Positions 24,337-32,608 of a stretch of 59,556 nt of DNA are shown one piece after another. Location: contig MPMM01000021.1 of NCBI GenBank assembly GCA_002238505.1, forward strand, positions 1 through 59,556, read 5' to 3'. Positions within the stretch are counted from its first letter, which is position 1, and every line of letters starts with the position of its first letter. Origin of the DNA: SAR202 cluster bacterium bin22 (GTDB lineage Bacteria; Chloroflexota; Dehalococcoidia; Lucifugimonadales; UBA3495). A program made the translations under genes and the position numbers. The notes beneath the pieces are model-generated. The model ran no database searches, was not told where the DNA came from, and saw only the letters and a list, made by a program, of their open reading frames with translations.

Positions 24337-25308
24337 ATGGGAAAGGACTACAGTATCTGCGTGGGAGCTGTGGGTTTCGGCGGCGGAGTCTGGCACAGCC
24401 CTGATACCGGCGAGACCTGGAACCGCATTCGCGACCCCTTTGTCCTGGGCGCCCAGGTAAGGGCCCTGGCATCCTATCCCGACAACCCCGACCGCATCCT
24501 GTGTGGCTCCGACCAGGGCATCTTCCGCAGCGAGGACAAGGGCGCCACCTGGGTCAAGCTGTGGTCGCCTATGGAGGGTGTGCCCATCTGGAACATTGCC
24601 ATCGACCCGGTAGATACGGCCACCATCTATGTCGGCATCAAGCCGGCCGCCCTGTTCCGCTCCCGGGACGACGGCCAAAGCTGGACGAAACTCTCCGTGG
24701 AAATGGCCCAGTACTGCCACATCGGTCCGCCCATGGTTACAGCCCTGATGGTGGACCCCAGGGACCACAACACCGTCTGGGCCGGCGTGGAAGTGGATGG
24801 CGTGTACCGCAGCCTCGACGGCGGCGACTCCTGGACCCACATTACAACCGGCGTCCATCCCGACATCCACGGCATGGCCATCAGCCCCGGCGACGAGCAC
24901 AAGGTCCTGTTCAGCACCCCCCGTGAGATCTATTACACCACCGACGTGGGCGAAAGCTGGGAGTCGCTGAACACCACCGAAGGCCTTCCCTTGCCCTACA
25001 GCCGGGGTATCGCCTTCAAGGCCGACGACCCCAACGTGCTGTTCTCGGCGCTGGGCGAAACCGCCATCAGCAGCCAGGGGGCGCTCCGGCGTTCCACGGA
25101 TGGCGGCCAGACCTGGGAGGACCGACCGTTGCCCGTGGAGCCCAACTCCAACATCTGGGGCTTTGTCACCCACCCGGCCGACCCGGACTTTATCCTGGCG
25201 TCCAGTCTGTTTGGCGAACTCTACTCCACCGAAGACGCCGGGGATTCCTGGAACAAGCTGAGGCGCGAGTTCACCGAGATAGGCGCCATGGTCTGGGTGC
25301 CCAATTAG
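24337..25308 (+). CDS. Asp-box (BNR) beta-propeller protein
   Basis: 323 residues. Asp boxes SPDTGETW, SEDKGATW, SRDDGQSW, SLDGGDSW, TTDVGESW, STDGGQTW and TEDAGDSW mark about seven blades. Inter-blade strands have the form LFSTPREIYYTTD and ILCGSDQGIFRSED. No signal peptide and no sialidase catalytic triad seen. ATG 24337 is preferred over TTG 24304; AGAAAGGCGG lies just upstream. Same architecture as 21152-22147. Possibly a cytoplasmic scaffold. Confidence 0.84.
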   Translation: MGKDYSICVGAVGFGGGVWHSPDTGETWNRIRDPFVLGAQVRALASYPDNPDRILCGSDQGIFRSEDKGATWVKLWSPMEGVPIWNIAIDPVDTATIYVGIKPAALFRSRDDGQSWTKLSVEMAQYCHIGPPMVTALMVDPRDHNTVWAGVEVDGVYRSLDGGDSWTHITTGVHPDIHGMAISPGDEHKVLFSTPREIYYTTDVGESWESLNTTEGLPLPYSRGIAFKADDPNVLFSALGETAISSQGALRRSTDGGQTWEDRPLPVEPNSNIWGFVTHPADPDFILASSLFGELYSTEDAGDSWNKLRREFTEIGAMVWVPN

Positions 25309-25317
25309 CCCTGTGGA

Positions 25318-25508
25318 GCAGGGGCGCACGGCTTCGCAATTCGGCACAGGAGCGCGCGGCTTGCATATTGGCACAGGGGCGCAATGCATACACATCGGCG
25401 TAGGGGCGCACGGCTTACATATCGGCACAGGGGCGCACGGCTTGCATATTGGCGTAGGGGCGCAATGCATACACATCGGCGTAGGGGCGCACGGCCGTGC
25501 GCCCCTAC
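25318..25508. repeat. 27-bp tandem array ending in a perfect R3 palindrome
   Basis: Six 27-bp units beginning GC(A/G)(C/T)AGGGGCGCA (first unit slightly short) with two body types: ACGGCTTGCATATTG and ATGCATACACATCG. The last unit runs into a perfect 28-bp palindrome at 25481-25508 with GTAGGGGCG arms and a CACGGCCGTG core, identical to 58253-58280. Because 27 is a multiple of 3 it is open in several frames; I treat it as non-coding. Confidence 0.75.
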
Positions 25509-25649
25509 AGGAATCATAAGAACTCAACCCTTGTGGACAGTCAATGCACAGCCGCAACCTTCCCTTACCCGCCCTTTGGGTGTATCGTACACTCCAATTC
25601 ACTCCCATCACGTTGACGCAGGCGCCGGTTCACCGGCCCGGGAGTCATA

Positions 25650-26954
25650 TTGGCCGACCCTGAACACATAGCCATCGCCAAGGCCGGGTCCAACGCCATT
25701 TCCCGCTGGCGGGAGCAGACCTTTTGGGTTCCCAACGAGAATCCTGTCGTCTATTCCCTCAACTACAGCCTGGGGGACCGTTCCACCGGCGAGACTTTCG
25801 AACCCGAATTCATTCACGGCCGCGCCAAGCTCGACCTGTCCGGCGGCTACCTGAGCGGTATCCGCCTGCCCCAGGCCGACCTGGCCCACGACGACCTCAG
25901 CAGGGCCGACCTCACCGGCTGCAATTTCAGGCTGGCACGCCTGTCCGGCGCCAACCTCCAGGCCGCCTATATGTCCCGGGCTAACCTGTCCCACGCTGAC
26001 CTTACCTTCGCCAACCTGACGGGATCCTCGCTCATCCGGACCGACCTGAGCAACAGCACTTTGCACTACGTCCAGGCGTCCGGCGCCAACCTGTCTTACT
26101 CCGACCTTCGCATGGCCAACCTGGAGGAGGCCAATCTGGCTGGGGCCAACCTGTCATACACTGACCTCTCCTGGGCCAACCTGAACGGCGCCAACCTGAG
26201 GGGCGCCACATTGACCGCCACCACGCTCATGCTGGCCGACCTGACCGGGGCCGACCTGAGGGGCGCAACCATTACCGGGGCTGAGCTGGAGAGCGCGGTT
26301 CTAATGAACACCCTGCTGGGATTTACGAAGCTGATTAATTGCGACCTGAGCAAGACCATCGGCCTGGAAACGTCGCGCCACTCGGGTCCCAGCTCCATAT
26401 CCCTGGATACCGTGGCCAGCTCCAGGGGGATGATTCCCGCCGTTTTCCTGCAAAGTGCCGGCGTGGCCCAGCCGCTGCTGGCAGCCCAGGACGTTATGCG
26501 CGGCGAAAACCGCACCTACCCCGCAACGTTGATTGTTGGTTCCCTGGAGGATGCGGACCTGGCCGCAAGGCTGAGGTCGGGACTGGCCGGCTTCCAGATA
26601 CCCGCATGGTCCCTGGCTGCCGACGATGAAGCTGCCATCCAGTCCGGCGGCATCCTCATGGAGCACACGCCCTATTACGATGCCCTGGTACTGCTGGGTA
26701 CGGTCTCCGCCCTGGACAGCCCGCAGACCAGCACCTACCTGGCCCAGCTGTGCGGCGCCAGGAGCGGCGAGGGCGAATCAGGCCAGACCATCGTTATCCT
26801 GGGCGCCGATGATCCCTTCTACCAGCGGGACGACTACCTCTGCAATACCCTGCGCCAGGGCAGAGTGCTGGACATTAGGGGGTGGGAAGACTCGGCCGCA
26901 GGAGAAGCAGCCATCACTTCCCTGGCCAGCCTCCTTACCGAAAAACGCTTCTAA
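25650..26954 (+). CDS. Pentapeptide-repeat protein with degenerate TIR-like domain
   Basis: 434 residues. Residues about 60-238 are pentapeptide repeats, A(D/N)Lxx, for example ANLSYTDLSWANLNGANLRG, forming a right-handed quadrilateral beta-helix. Residues 245-272 (GPSSISLDT..RGMIPAVFLQSAGV) match the linker seen in pentapeptide-TIR fusions. Residues 291-432 look like a TIR-type fold: TLIVGSLEDADLAARLRSGL, ILMEHTPYYDALVLLG, TIVILGADD. The usual W..xxE catalytic segment reads STYLAQL (Tyr363, Gln366), so NADase activity is doubtful. Start TTG 25650 with GGGAG 6 nt upstream. Possibly a defence or signalling protein, or a relic. Confidence 0.75.
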   Translation: MADPEHIAIAKAGSNAISRWREQTFWVPNENPVVYSLNYSLGDRSTGETFEPEFIHGRAKLDLSGGYLSGIRLPQADLAHDDLSRADLTGCNFRLARLSGANLQAAYMSRANLSHADLTFANLTGSSLIRTDLSNSTLHYVQASGANLSYSDLRMANLEEANLAGANLSYTDLSWANLNGANLRGATLTATTLMLADLTGADLRGATITGAELESAVLMNTLLGFTKLINCDLSKTIGLETSRHSGPSSISLDTVASSRGMIPAVFLQSAGVAQPLLAAQDVMRGENRTYPATLIVGSLEDADLAARLRSGLAGFQIPAWSLAADDEAAIQSGGILMEHTPYYDALVLLGTVSALDSPQTSTYLAQLCGARSGEGESGQTIVILGADDPFYQRDDYLCNTLRQGRVLDIRGWEDSAAGEAAITSLASLLTEKRF

Positions 26955-26957
26955 GGA

Positions 26958-28079
26958 TCAGCCGGCAACGCAGGTAAAGTCCACCGCCAGCGGGTCGGTG
27001 TGGGAGGGGCCGTCATCCGGTTCGGTCATGTCCCGGTCGAAGACCCGCAAAGGCGAATTGCCCGCCAGGTCCTCCAGTTGGCGCGCCACCAGCAGCCGGT
27101 AAACGCCTTCCACCCAGGGCATCTCGGGCTCAAACTGCCAGCTTCTCTCGCCAGGTCCCGTCGCGCCTCTCCCGGCCATTGGTGTCCCCTCCGGGCCGCA
27201 GACCCTCAGGCACCGCTGCAGCAGGGCATGGTCCAGCGGACGTTCAAACTCCACCCTTAAGGGCTCACGCGAGTCCGCAGGGGGGACAGTCAGGCGCCAC
27301 TTTGCCGGATCAATCCTCTCCCTTACCTCCGGACCCACGGCGTAACGCCGTTCGGCCCAGGCTGCCAGCGGCCGCCCCTTCGAGTCACGAAACTCTGAAT
27401 CAAGCCGCAGCCGGAAGGGTACTCCCTCAATAAGCGGATACCCCGCCTCCATGTTGGGAACCAGCCCGTGCTTGATGCGGGCCGGGTCCAGCAGTAGTGT
27501 CAGGCGTTGCCTGGACCCGTCCCACAGTTCCGGGTCCATAGGCACGAAAACGCCGTCTATGGGCTCGCCGGTATCGTCCCGGCAGACGCTGATGGCCCGC
27601 TGCGCCCGGCCCTCGCTCATGGGTTCGGAGAAGTGGACGTAGAACTTCAGCAGGTTCACGGGCACTTCATCCACATCGGGGTAAATGGCCACTACCCGGG
27701 CGTCGGGAAGGGAATCCACGGAGGGCCGTTGAATGCGCCAGATACCAGGGCTGCCGCCGGATTCGCCGGCGCCGGAGGGGTAAACCAGGAGGCAGTAGGC
27801 CATCCCTGCCACAAAGGGGAAACGGGGAATGAACCAGACGGCTTCGGCATCCACTTCAAACCGCCCGGCGATGGAGGGAATCGGTCGCGGGTCGGTTACG
27901 CCCTCCAGCGCCTCAGCAGTCAGAAGGGCCAGACGGCGGCCTGGTCCACCGCCGTCCGGCCCTTGCAGTTCGTCCAGTTCAGCACTGGTCCAGCCGCTGG
28001 CTTGCAGCGCGTCCTTTCCGTTGTATTGACGCCAGGCCAGCGACAGGTCCGGGCGAGCCTCGAGCCCGCCCTGGGTCAC
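26958..28079 (-). CDS. Unknown protein with SbsA-like Ig domain
   Basis: 373 residues, no signal peptide. The middle, RVVAIYPDVDEVPVNLLKFY followed by VHFSEPMSEG, resembles the Ig-like domain of SbsA-type proteins (P.d...v.....i...FsepM). A second similar strand set, LRVEFERPLDHALLQRCLRV, lies near residue 290. An N-terminal cytosol-like region precedes. Probably beta-sandwich-rich. Its start overlaps the end of the upstream gene by ATGA, so the two are translationally coupled. Function unknown. Confidence 0.7.
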   Translation of the reverse strand: MTQGGLEARPDLSLAWRQYNGKDALQASGWTSAELDELQGPDGGGPGRRLALLTAEALEGVTDPRPIPSIAGRFEVDAEAVWFIPRFPFVAGMAYCLLVYPSGAGESGGSPGIWRIQRPSVDSLPDARVVAIYPDVDEVPVNLLKFYVHFSEPMSEGRAQRAISVCRDDTGEPIDGVFVPMDPELWDGSRQRLTLLLDPARIKHGLVPNMEAGYPLIEGVPFRLRLDSEFRDSKGRPLAAWAERRYAVGPEVRERIDPAKWRLTVPPADSREPLRVEFERPLDHALLQRCLRVCGPEGTPMAGRGATGPGERSWQFEPEMPWVEGVYRLLVARQLEDLAGNSPLRVFDRDMTEPDDGPSHTDPLAVDFTCVAG

Positions 28080-29161
28080 AACTCTCCCACGCCGTAGGAA
28101 TGCAGGTGGTAGTTACCCTCCGCGTCTTCCTGCAGCATCAGGATAGTCTCGTCGCTCAGGTTGGCCATGCGTCGTACACCCGGATGGGGCAATATCTGGC
28201 GGGGAACACCCACTCCAGGGGTCACCGGGTCGGCCGGGCTGTTGTCCAGGGATTCGTCGGGTACCGTCAGCGCACCCTGCTGGTCTATGTCCACGCAGGC
28301 AATCTTGATCAGGGGATGTCGGTCGTTGGCCACCAGCAGGTATTCCTCTTCGTCGTGCTGGTAGGAAACCAGGTCAAGAGGCCGGTTGTGGGCGCCCAGT
28401 TCCGCCACCGTCTTGCCGTGGGCCAGTTCCCCGGGCTTGAACTGGCTGACGGAGAACTGCACCACCGGCGTGCAGGTATAGCTGGCCAGGATGCTGTTGT
28501 TCCCCTGGTAGGGTACGAAGGCCCGGATGGGGGCGGCGGTTTCGTACCGGCCGTGGGAGACGTGGAAAATCTCAAGGGAATTGGCGTCGGTGTCTCCGCT
28601 GAAGGGGAAGGGAATGCGCCGCAGGGTGGAAGAAAACTCCTCGTTGGAGGTCCCGGCCACCACCAGCAGGCCGTCAACGTAGGACATGTCGGTCACGGTC
28701 ACCGTGCGCAGCTTCACGCGGGTAACCTCCCGGGGATCGTCCTCATCGGCGGCGTCCTCTAAGTCCGTTTTCGAGAATGGTATATCTTCCAGGGAAACGT
28801 CGGAAATGCTGCCCTCTCTGTCTATGCGCACAATGATTGGTACCGCGGCGTCGCCGCTGCCCCGCATTACCGAGAGAAAGATGTTACCGGAGAAGGGATG
28901 GACCGCCATATCACGAATCTGAACGTCATCTCGGGCACAGCCCAGGTAGGATGCCAGCGAGGTATCCAGGTTTTCCAGGTCAAAGGCGTCCTCGTTGCCG
29001 ACTTTTGTCTCGTCCCCCACGTCCAGGGCGAAAATAGAGGCTCCAGCGTTGTCCCCCACGAAGAGGACCCCTTCCGGCCCAAAGGCCAGGGGCCCGACTG
29101 ACTTGATGTCCGGCGAACCCATTGCCAGACCGAGTTCCTGTGCAGTGGCTTGATCTACCAT
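28076..29161 (-). CDS. Predicted beta-propeller protein of unknown function
   Basis: 361 residues. Blade-like segments alternate: VGPLAFGPEGVLFVGDNAGASIFALDVGD, IRDMAVHPFSGNIFLSVMRG, VTDMSYVDGLLVVAGTSNEEF, SILASYTCTPVVQFSV, PLDLVSYQHDEEEYLLVAND. Known propeller families with this layout bind ligands or substrates. No signal peptide. First gene of a coupled pair with 26958-28079. ATG 29161 follows AAGGAGGAG. Sixth soluble propeller in the window. Confidence 0.72.
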   Translation of the reverse strand: MVDQATAQELGLAMGSPDIKSVGPLAFGPEGVLFVGDNAGASIFALDVGDETKVGNEDAFDLENLDTSLASYLGCARDDVQIRDMAVHPFSGNIFLSVMRGSGDAAVPIIVRIDREGSISDVSLEDIPFSKTDLEDAADEDDPREVTRVKLRTVTVTDMSYVDGLLVVAGTSNEEFSSTLRRIPFPFSGDTDANSLEIFHVSHGRYETAAPIRAFVPYQGNNSILASYTCTPVVQFSVSQFKPGELAHGKTVAELGAHNRPLDLVSYQHDEEEYLLVANDRHPLIKIACVDIDQQGALTVPDESLDNSPADPVTPGVGVPRQILPHPGVRRMANLSDETILMLQEDAEGNYHLHSYGVGEL

Positions 29162-29394
29162 AATCTCCTCCTTCGCTATAACCGTTTGAGGCAGACTGTT
29201 TCCAATTTATCGCCGTAATACGGCAACCATATGCCTATGGAGAGCGCCTATTCGTTGCAATTCTAGCACCACCGGGCCGCATTCACCACCAACAGTTTTC
29301 GGGGATTGCACATCAATTACCGAATGGCCTGTGTCCAACAGCGGCTGAGTGGGCGAGACATTGTGCTCCCCTGTCCTCACTCACAGTTCAGGAG

Positions 29395-30537
29395 TCACTT
29401 CATTCGTCGCACGTCGGAGAATGACGCGAAAGCAAAGATGGCCAGCGCCAGGCTCACGATCCCCACCACCAGCACCACCAGGTTGACTGGCCAGAACTCG
29501 GCCATCAGCCCCAGGGTCATGCTGGCAAGGGGAGTGAGTCCGTTGTCCAGATTGTAGATGGACATCACCCTTCCCCGAAGTCCATCGGGTATGGTGGTCT
29601 GGACCAGGGTATTGTTGTTTATCTTGAATACCAGGCGGAAAAACCCGATGCCGAACATGGCTGCCAGGGAGACCCACATCCAGGTTGATATGCCCAGAAC
29701 AATGGCGGAACCTGCAAGGAACATCAGGGCCACCAGCCCCACACCCCCTCCCATAACAGACCTGCCCAGGGAAGCAAAGGAAATCGTCGCGATGATGCCG
29801 CCTACCCCGGTAGCCAGCACCAGGAATCCGTACGTCCTGGAGTCCCCGCCCAGCACCACTTCGGCCACCACCGGCATTAGATGCACAAGGGGAGCGATCA
29901 TTATGTCCGAAACGCAGGCCAGCAGCATCAGGCGAAGCACTACCTGCTCGTTGACCACGTATCCGAAGCCCTGTTTCAGGTTGGCCAGCACCGAGGTACG
30001 GGTTGCGGTAACCGCTTCCCTGAATGGCAGGGAGATGGGAATCATCACCAGCACCATCAGGATGTAAAAGACGCCTTCAATGTAGAAATTAAGCGCCGGC
30101 CCCAGCCAGGCGATTAACACGCCGCCCAGCCCCGGGCCCACCACCCTCGCCACGTTGCCGGCAATGGAATTCAACGCGATGGCGTTCCACAGGTCTTCCC
30201 GGGGCACCGTATTGGCGACCATGGCGTGCCGCACCGGTTGTATCGAGGCATGCAGTATCCCGGTGATGACCGAGAAAACCAGGGCATAAATTACCCCCAG
30301 GTTGCCTACCACGTAGCCCATGTGGATCGCCGCTGCAAAGGACAACACCACCACCGCCATGACCGACTGCACCACCAGGACCATCTTGCGGCGGTCAATC
30401 CGGTCGGCAAGCACACCGGCCATCGGGCCAATAACCAGGAAGGGTATCGACCGTGAGCCGGCTGCGATGCCCACCAGTAGCGGCGAACCGGAGATTTCCC
30501 ACACCAGCCAGGGAATCGTTATCTGCTGGAACCACAC
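29395..30537 (-). CDS. MFS transporter, 5' end uncertain
   Basis: 380 residues from GTG 30537, with 11-12 predicted spans, of the enterobactin-exporter-like MFS group: GVLADRIDRRKMVLVVQS (loop 2-3 motif), GPGLGGVLIAWLG and LRGRVMSIYNL. The frame continues upstream through FISLRHKNFLLLWLSNLCNASAV, which is the family's true TM1 start, up to TGA at 30766-30768 without any ATG, GTG or TTG. So the real start is either a rare codon or a frameshift lies between about 30600 and 30765; all three minus frames are open there and a TATAAT sits at 30812-30817. Substrate unknown. Confidence 0.8.
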   Translation of the reverse strand: MWFQQITIPWLVWEISGSPLLVGIAAGSRSIPFLVIGPMAGVLADRIDRRKMVLVVQSVMAVVVLSFAAAIHMGYVVGNLGVIYALVFSVITGILHASIQPVRHAMVANTVPREDLWNAIALNSIAGNVARVVGPGLGGVLIAWLGPALNFYIEGVFYILMVLVMIPISLPFREAVTATRTSVLANLKQGFGYVVNEQVVLRLMLLACVSDIMIAPLVHLMPVVAEVVLGGDSRTYGFLVLATGVGGIIATISFASLGRSVMGGGVGLVALMFLAGSAIVLGISTWMWVSLAAMFGIGFFRLVFKINNNTLVQTTIPDGLRGRVMSIYNLDNGLTPLASMTLGLMAEFWPVNLVVLVVGIVSLALAIFAFASFSDVRRMK

Positions 30538-30800
30538 CGCCGAGGCATTGCAGAGATTGCTAAGCCACAGCAGGAGAAAGTTCTTGTGCCGCAGGGAAAT
30601 GAAGGTGTTGACGCGGGCCGTACGACGGGGACGGGGCCGCCGTTCGGGTTCGGAGGACTGGTTTTCGGGGGGCGCTGTTCCTGCGCCCGATGATTCTGGA
30701 GTTGACGTTTGGAGTGCCTCCCGGGCTGAGTTGAGGCGGCGGTTCCGGAGCCAGGTACGTGCCGCTCACAATTGGCGATGTCGGTAATTACGGCGGGCAA

Positions 30801-31134
30801 GACTACCGGGCATTATACCCCCTGTACCTCCGGCTTGGTGGGTTGCGGTCGGCAGGACACAGGCAATCGCCTTCCAAATTCAGACTACAAACAGCGCATC
30901 CCCGCCACTCGTCAGTCATGCCGCCCTGAGCCACAGCCACGTCAACCCGAGCGCCAATCATGTCGCCCTGAGCTTGGCCGAAGGGCCTCAAATCCTTCCC
31001 ACCTGTCCGGTTACAGGCAGGCCAGTACCCAACGGGTTAGGCTTCCGCATACCGGCTTGCGCCAGTTTGACGGACTCCGTAGCCTGGCAATGTGGCTGGC
31101 AGAACGCTGGCAGGGCGTGTATGCCAACCCGGGC
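30801..31134. other. Intergenic region with R1 repeats
   Basis: No gene. R1 unit at 30960-31000 and a degenerate one at 30917-30930; otherwise nothing clear. Confidence 0.6.
30960..31000. repeat. R1 repeat
   Basis: GTCGCCCTGAGCTTGGCCGA then AGGGCCTCAAATCCTTCCC. Confidence 0.65.
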
Positions 31135-32205
31135 TTACTTGAAATAGGGCATAACGTGCCGGGAGAAGAGCTTTATCGAGTCCATTATGCGGGAGTGGGC
31201 CAGGTTGCCCATCTGCATGAAACACAGAATCTGGTCAACGCCGGCCTCTTCGTATTTCTTCAACACCTTGATAACCGTATCGGGATCGCCCATGGCAAAG
31301 GCCCCCGACGCGATGTGGTCTTCAGCGGTCTTGTTTACCCGTTCCTCCTGTATCGCACCCACGGCGAACTGGTAGGAGCTGGGCACATTCCGTCCCTGCC
31401 AGGGCTGGTACAGTTCCTCGGCCTTGTTTACGAACCACTCCCCCTCGGGCGAGGCCACGCGTCGGGCCTCTTCGTCGTCCTCGCCCACGTGGACCAGGCA
31501 CAGCGCCGCCACCTGGTTGTTAACGAACTGGCCAACCGGGTTTGCGTTTTTCACCGCCGCCCGGTAAGCAGCAACCCGTTCCTCCATTTGGGCATAGCCG
31601 CCCAGATTGAAGCAGAGGACGCCCAGACCCATTTCGCCGGCGGCGCGGAAGCTGTCCGGCTGGCTGCAGGCCACCCACATTGGCGGGTGGGGATTCTGCA
31701 CCGGCTTGGGAATTACAGAGCGGGGTGGGATGGTATAAAACTGTCCTTCATGGGAGAAGGTTTCCTCGGTCCACATCCGGGGAATCATCCGCACCGCCTC
31801 TTCCCACTGGGCCCGGGTGTCCTCCGGGTTGACCTCGAACCCGTCCATTTCAATGAGGGTGGTGGACCGGCCGGTGCCTAGATCCATCCGCCCGTTACTG
31901 AGGATATCCAGCACGGCGGCCCGCTCCGCAACCCGCACGGGGTGGTTATACTGACCCGGCAAGAGGGCCACGGCATGGCCAATGCGGATACGCTTGGTAC
32001 GTTGCGAGATGGCTCCATAGAGGACTTCCGGGGCAGAGCAGTGGGAGAACTCCCGCAGGAAGTGGTGCTCCACCGTCCAGAAGTAGTCAAACCCCACTTC
32101 GTCGGCCAGGTCCACCTGGGCCAGCACCTGGTTGTATCGTTCCTGCTCGGAGCCGGGGTGATGCGGCTCGGGTATCTGGATTTCGTACATCAGGCCGAAT
32201 TTCAT
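31135..32205 (-). CDS. LLM-class flavin-dependent oxidoreductase
   Basis: 356 residues, luciferase-like TIM barrel. MKFGLMYEIQIPEPHHP, DYFWTVEHHFLREFSHCSAPEVLYG (active-site His pair), RIRIGHAVALLPGQYNHPVRVAERAAVLD and GRMDLGTGRST are family blocks; GDPDTVIKVLKKYEEAGVDQILCF closes it. Close to the alkanal monooxygenase-like subgroup common in Chloroflexota. ATG 32205 follows GGGGAGGCAGCAG. An 11-bp inverted repeat lies directly upstream (32221-32286). Confidence 0.88.
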   Translation of the reverse strand: MKFGLMYEIQIPEPHHPGSEQERYNQVLAQVDLADEVGFDYFWTVEHHFLREFSHCSAPEVLYGAISQRTKRIRIGHAVALLPGQYNHPVRVAERAAVLDILSNGRMDLGTGRSTTLIEMDGFEVNPEDTRAQWEEAVRMIPRMWTEETFSHEGQFYTIPPRSVIPKPVQNPHPPMWVACSQPDSFRAAGEMGLGVLCFNLGGYAQMEERVAAYRAAVKNANPVGQFVNNQVAALCLVHVGEDDEEARRVASPEGEWFVNKAEELYQPWQGRNVPSSYQFAVGAIQEERVNKTAEDHIASGAFAMGDPDTVIKVLKKYEEAGVDQILCFMQMGNLAHSRIMDSIKLFSRHVMPYFK

Positions 32206-32220
32206 ACTGCTGCCTCCCCT

Positions 32221-32286
32221 TAAATTACCGACTGTCGAAGTTCCTCGAAACGAAAGTAAATTACAACGAAAACGTTCGGTAATTTA
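32221..32286. promoter_or_regulatory. 11-bp inverted repeat, candidate operator
   Basis: TAAATTACCGA (32221-32231) and its exact reverse complement TCGGTAATTTA (32276-32286), 44 nt apart, with a further GTAAATTAC between. It sits 16 nt upstream of the flavin monooxygenase start. Confidence 0.5.
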
Positions 32287-32475
32287 TTCCATACTTTCCG
32301 CAATCCTACGTTCAGTGCCCATCACTGTCAAATAACGCGCAAGTTTTGGCTGTTCCTTGTCAGAAACAATCCCCGAACAGCCACACAAGCCGAAGGTGGC
32401 TGCCTGGTTCTGCATCCAGACAGGTCCGGCATCGGGAATGGAAGGGGCAAACCCCTGCGGTGGAAGCGATCAGGT

Positions 32476-32504
32476 TTGATACCGGGGCGGTGCGCGGGTA
32501 CAAT
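32476..32504 (+). promoter_or_regulatory. Promoter of the MFS gene at 32609
   Basis: TTGATA (32476-32481), 17 nt, TACAAT (32499-32504). Confidence 0.5.
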
Positions 32505-32608
32505 GCCCGCATTGCGCCAGTTCGGAAAGGGTCGGGCTTGCTGCGGCGAATCACGTCAAGTAAGCCGCCGCATTAGCGTTAATCATTGACAGGCAAGGGG
32601 GATGGTCC

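Larger units (their letters stand above)
32206..32608. other. Divergent intergenic region
   Basis: No gene. The left part is AT-rich and holds the 32221-32286 inverted repeat; the right part holds the promoter of the MFS gene at 32609. Confidence 0.6.

Noticed and set aside
25318-25508. CRISPR array
   Set aside because: Units are directly adjacent with no unique spacers; the 27-bp unit is a plain tandem repeat and no cas genes are present.
25313-25519. Small protein with 9-residue repeats
   Set aside because: Open in several frames on both strands only because the unit is 27 bp; no ribosome binding site.
24109-25611. 500-residue minus-strand open frame
   Set aside because: Antisense to the Asp-box gene and running through the 27-bp array, which is open in several frames because of its period.
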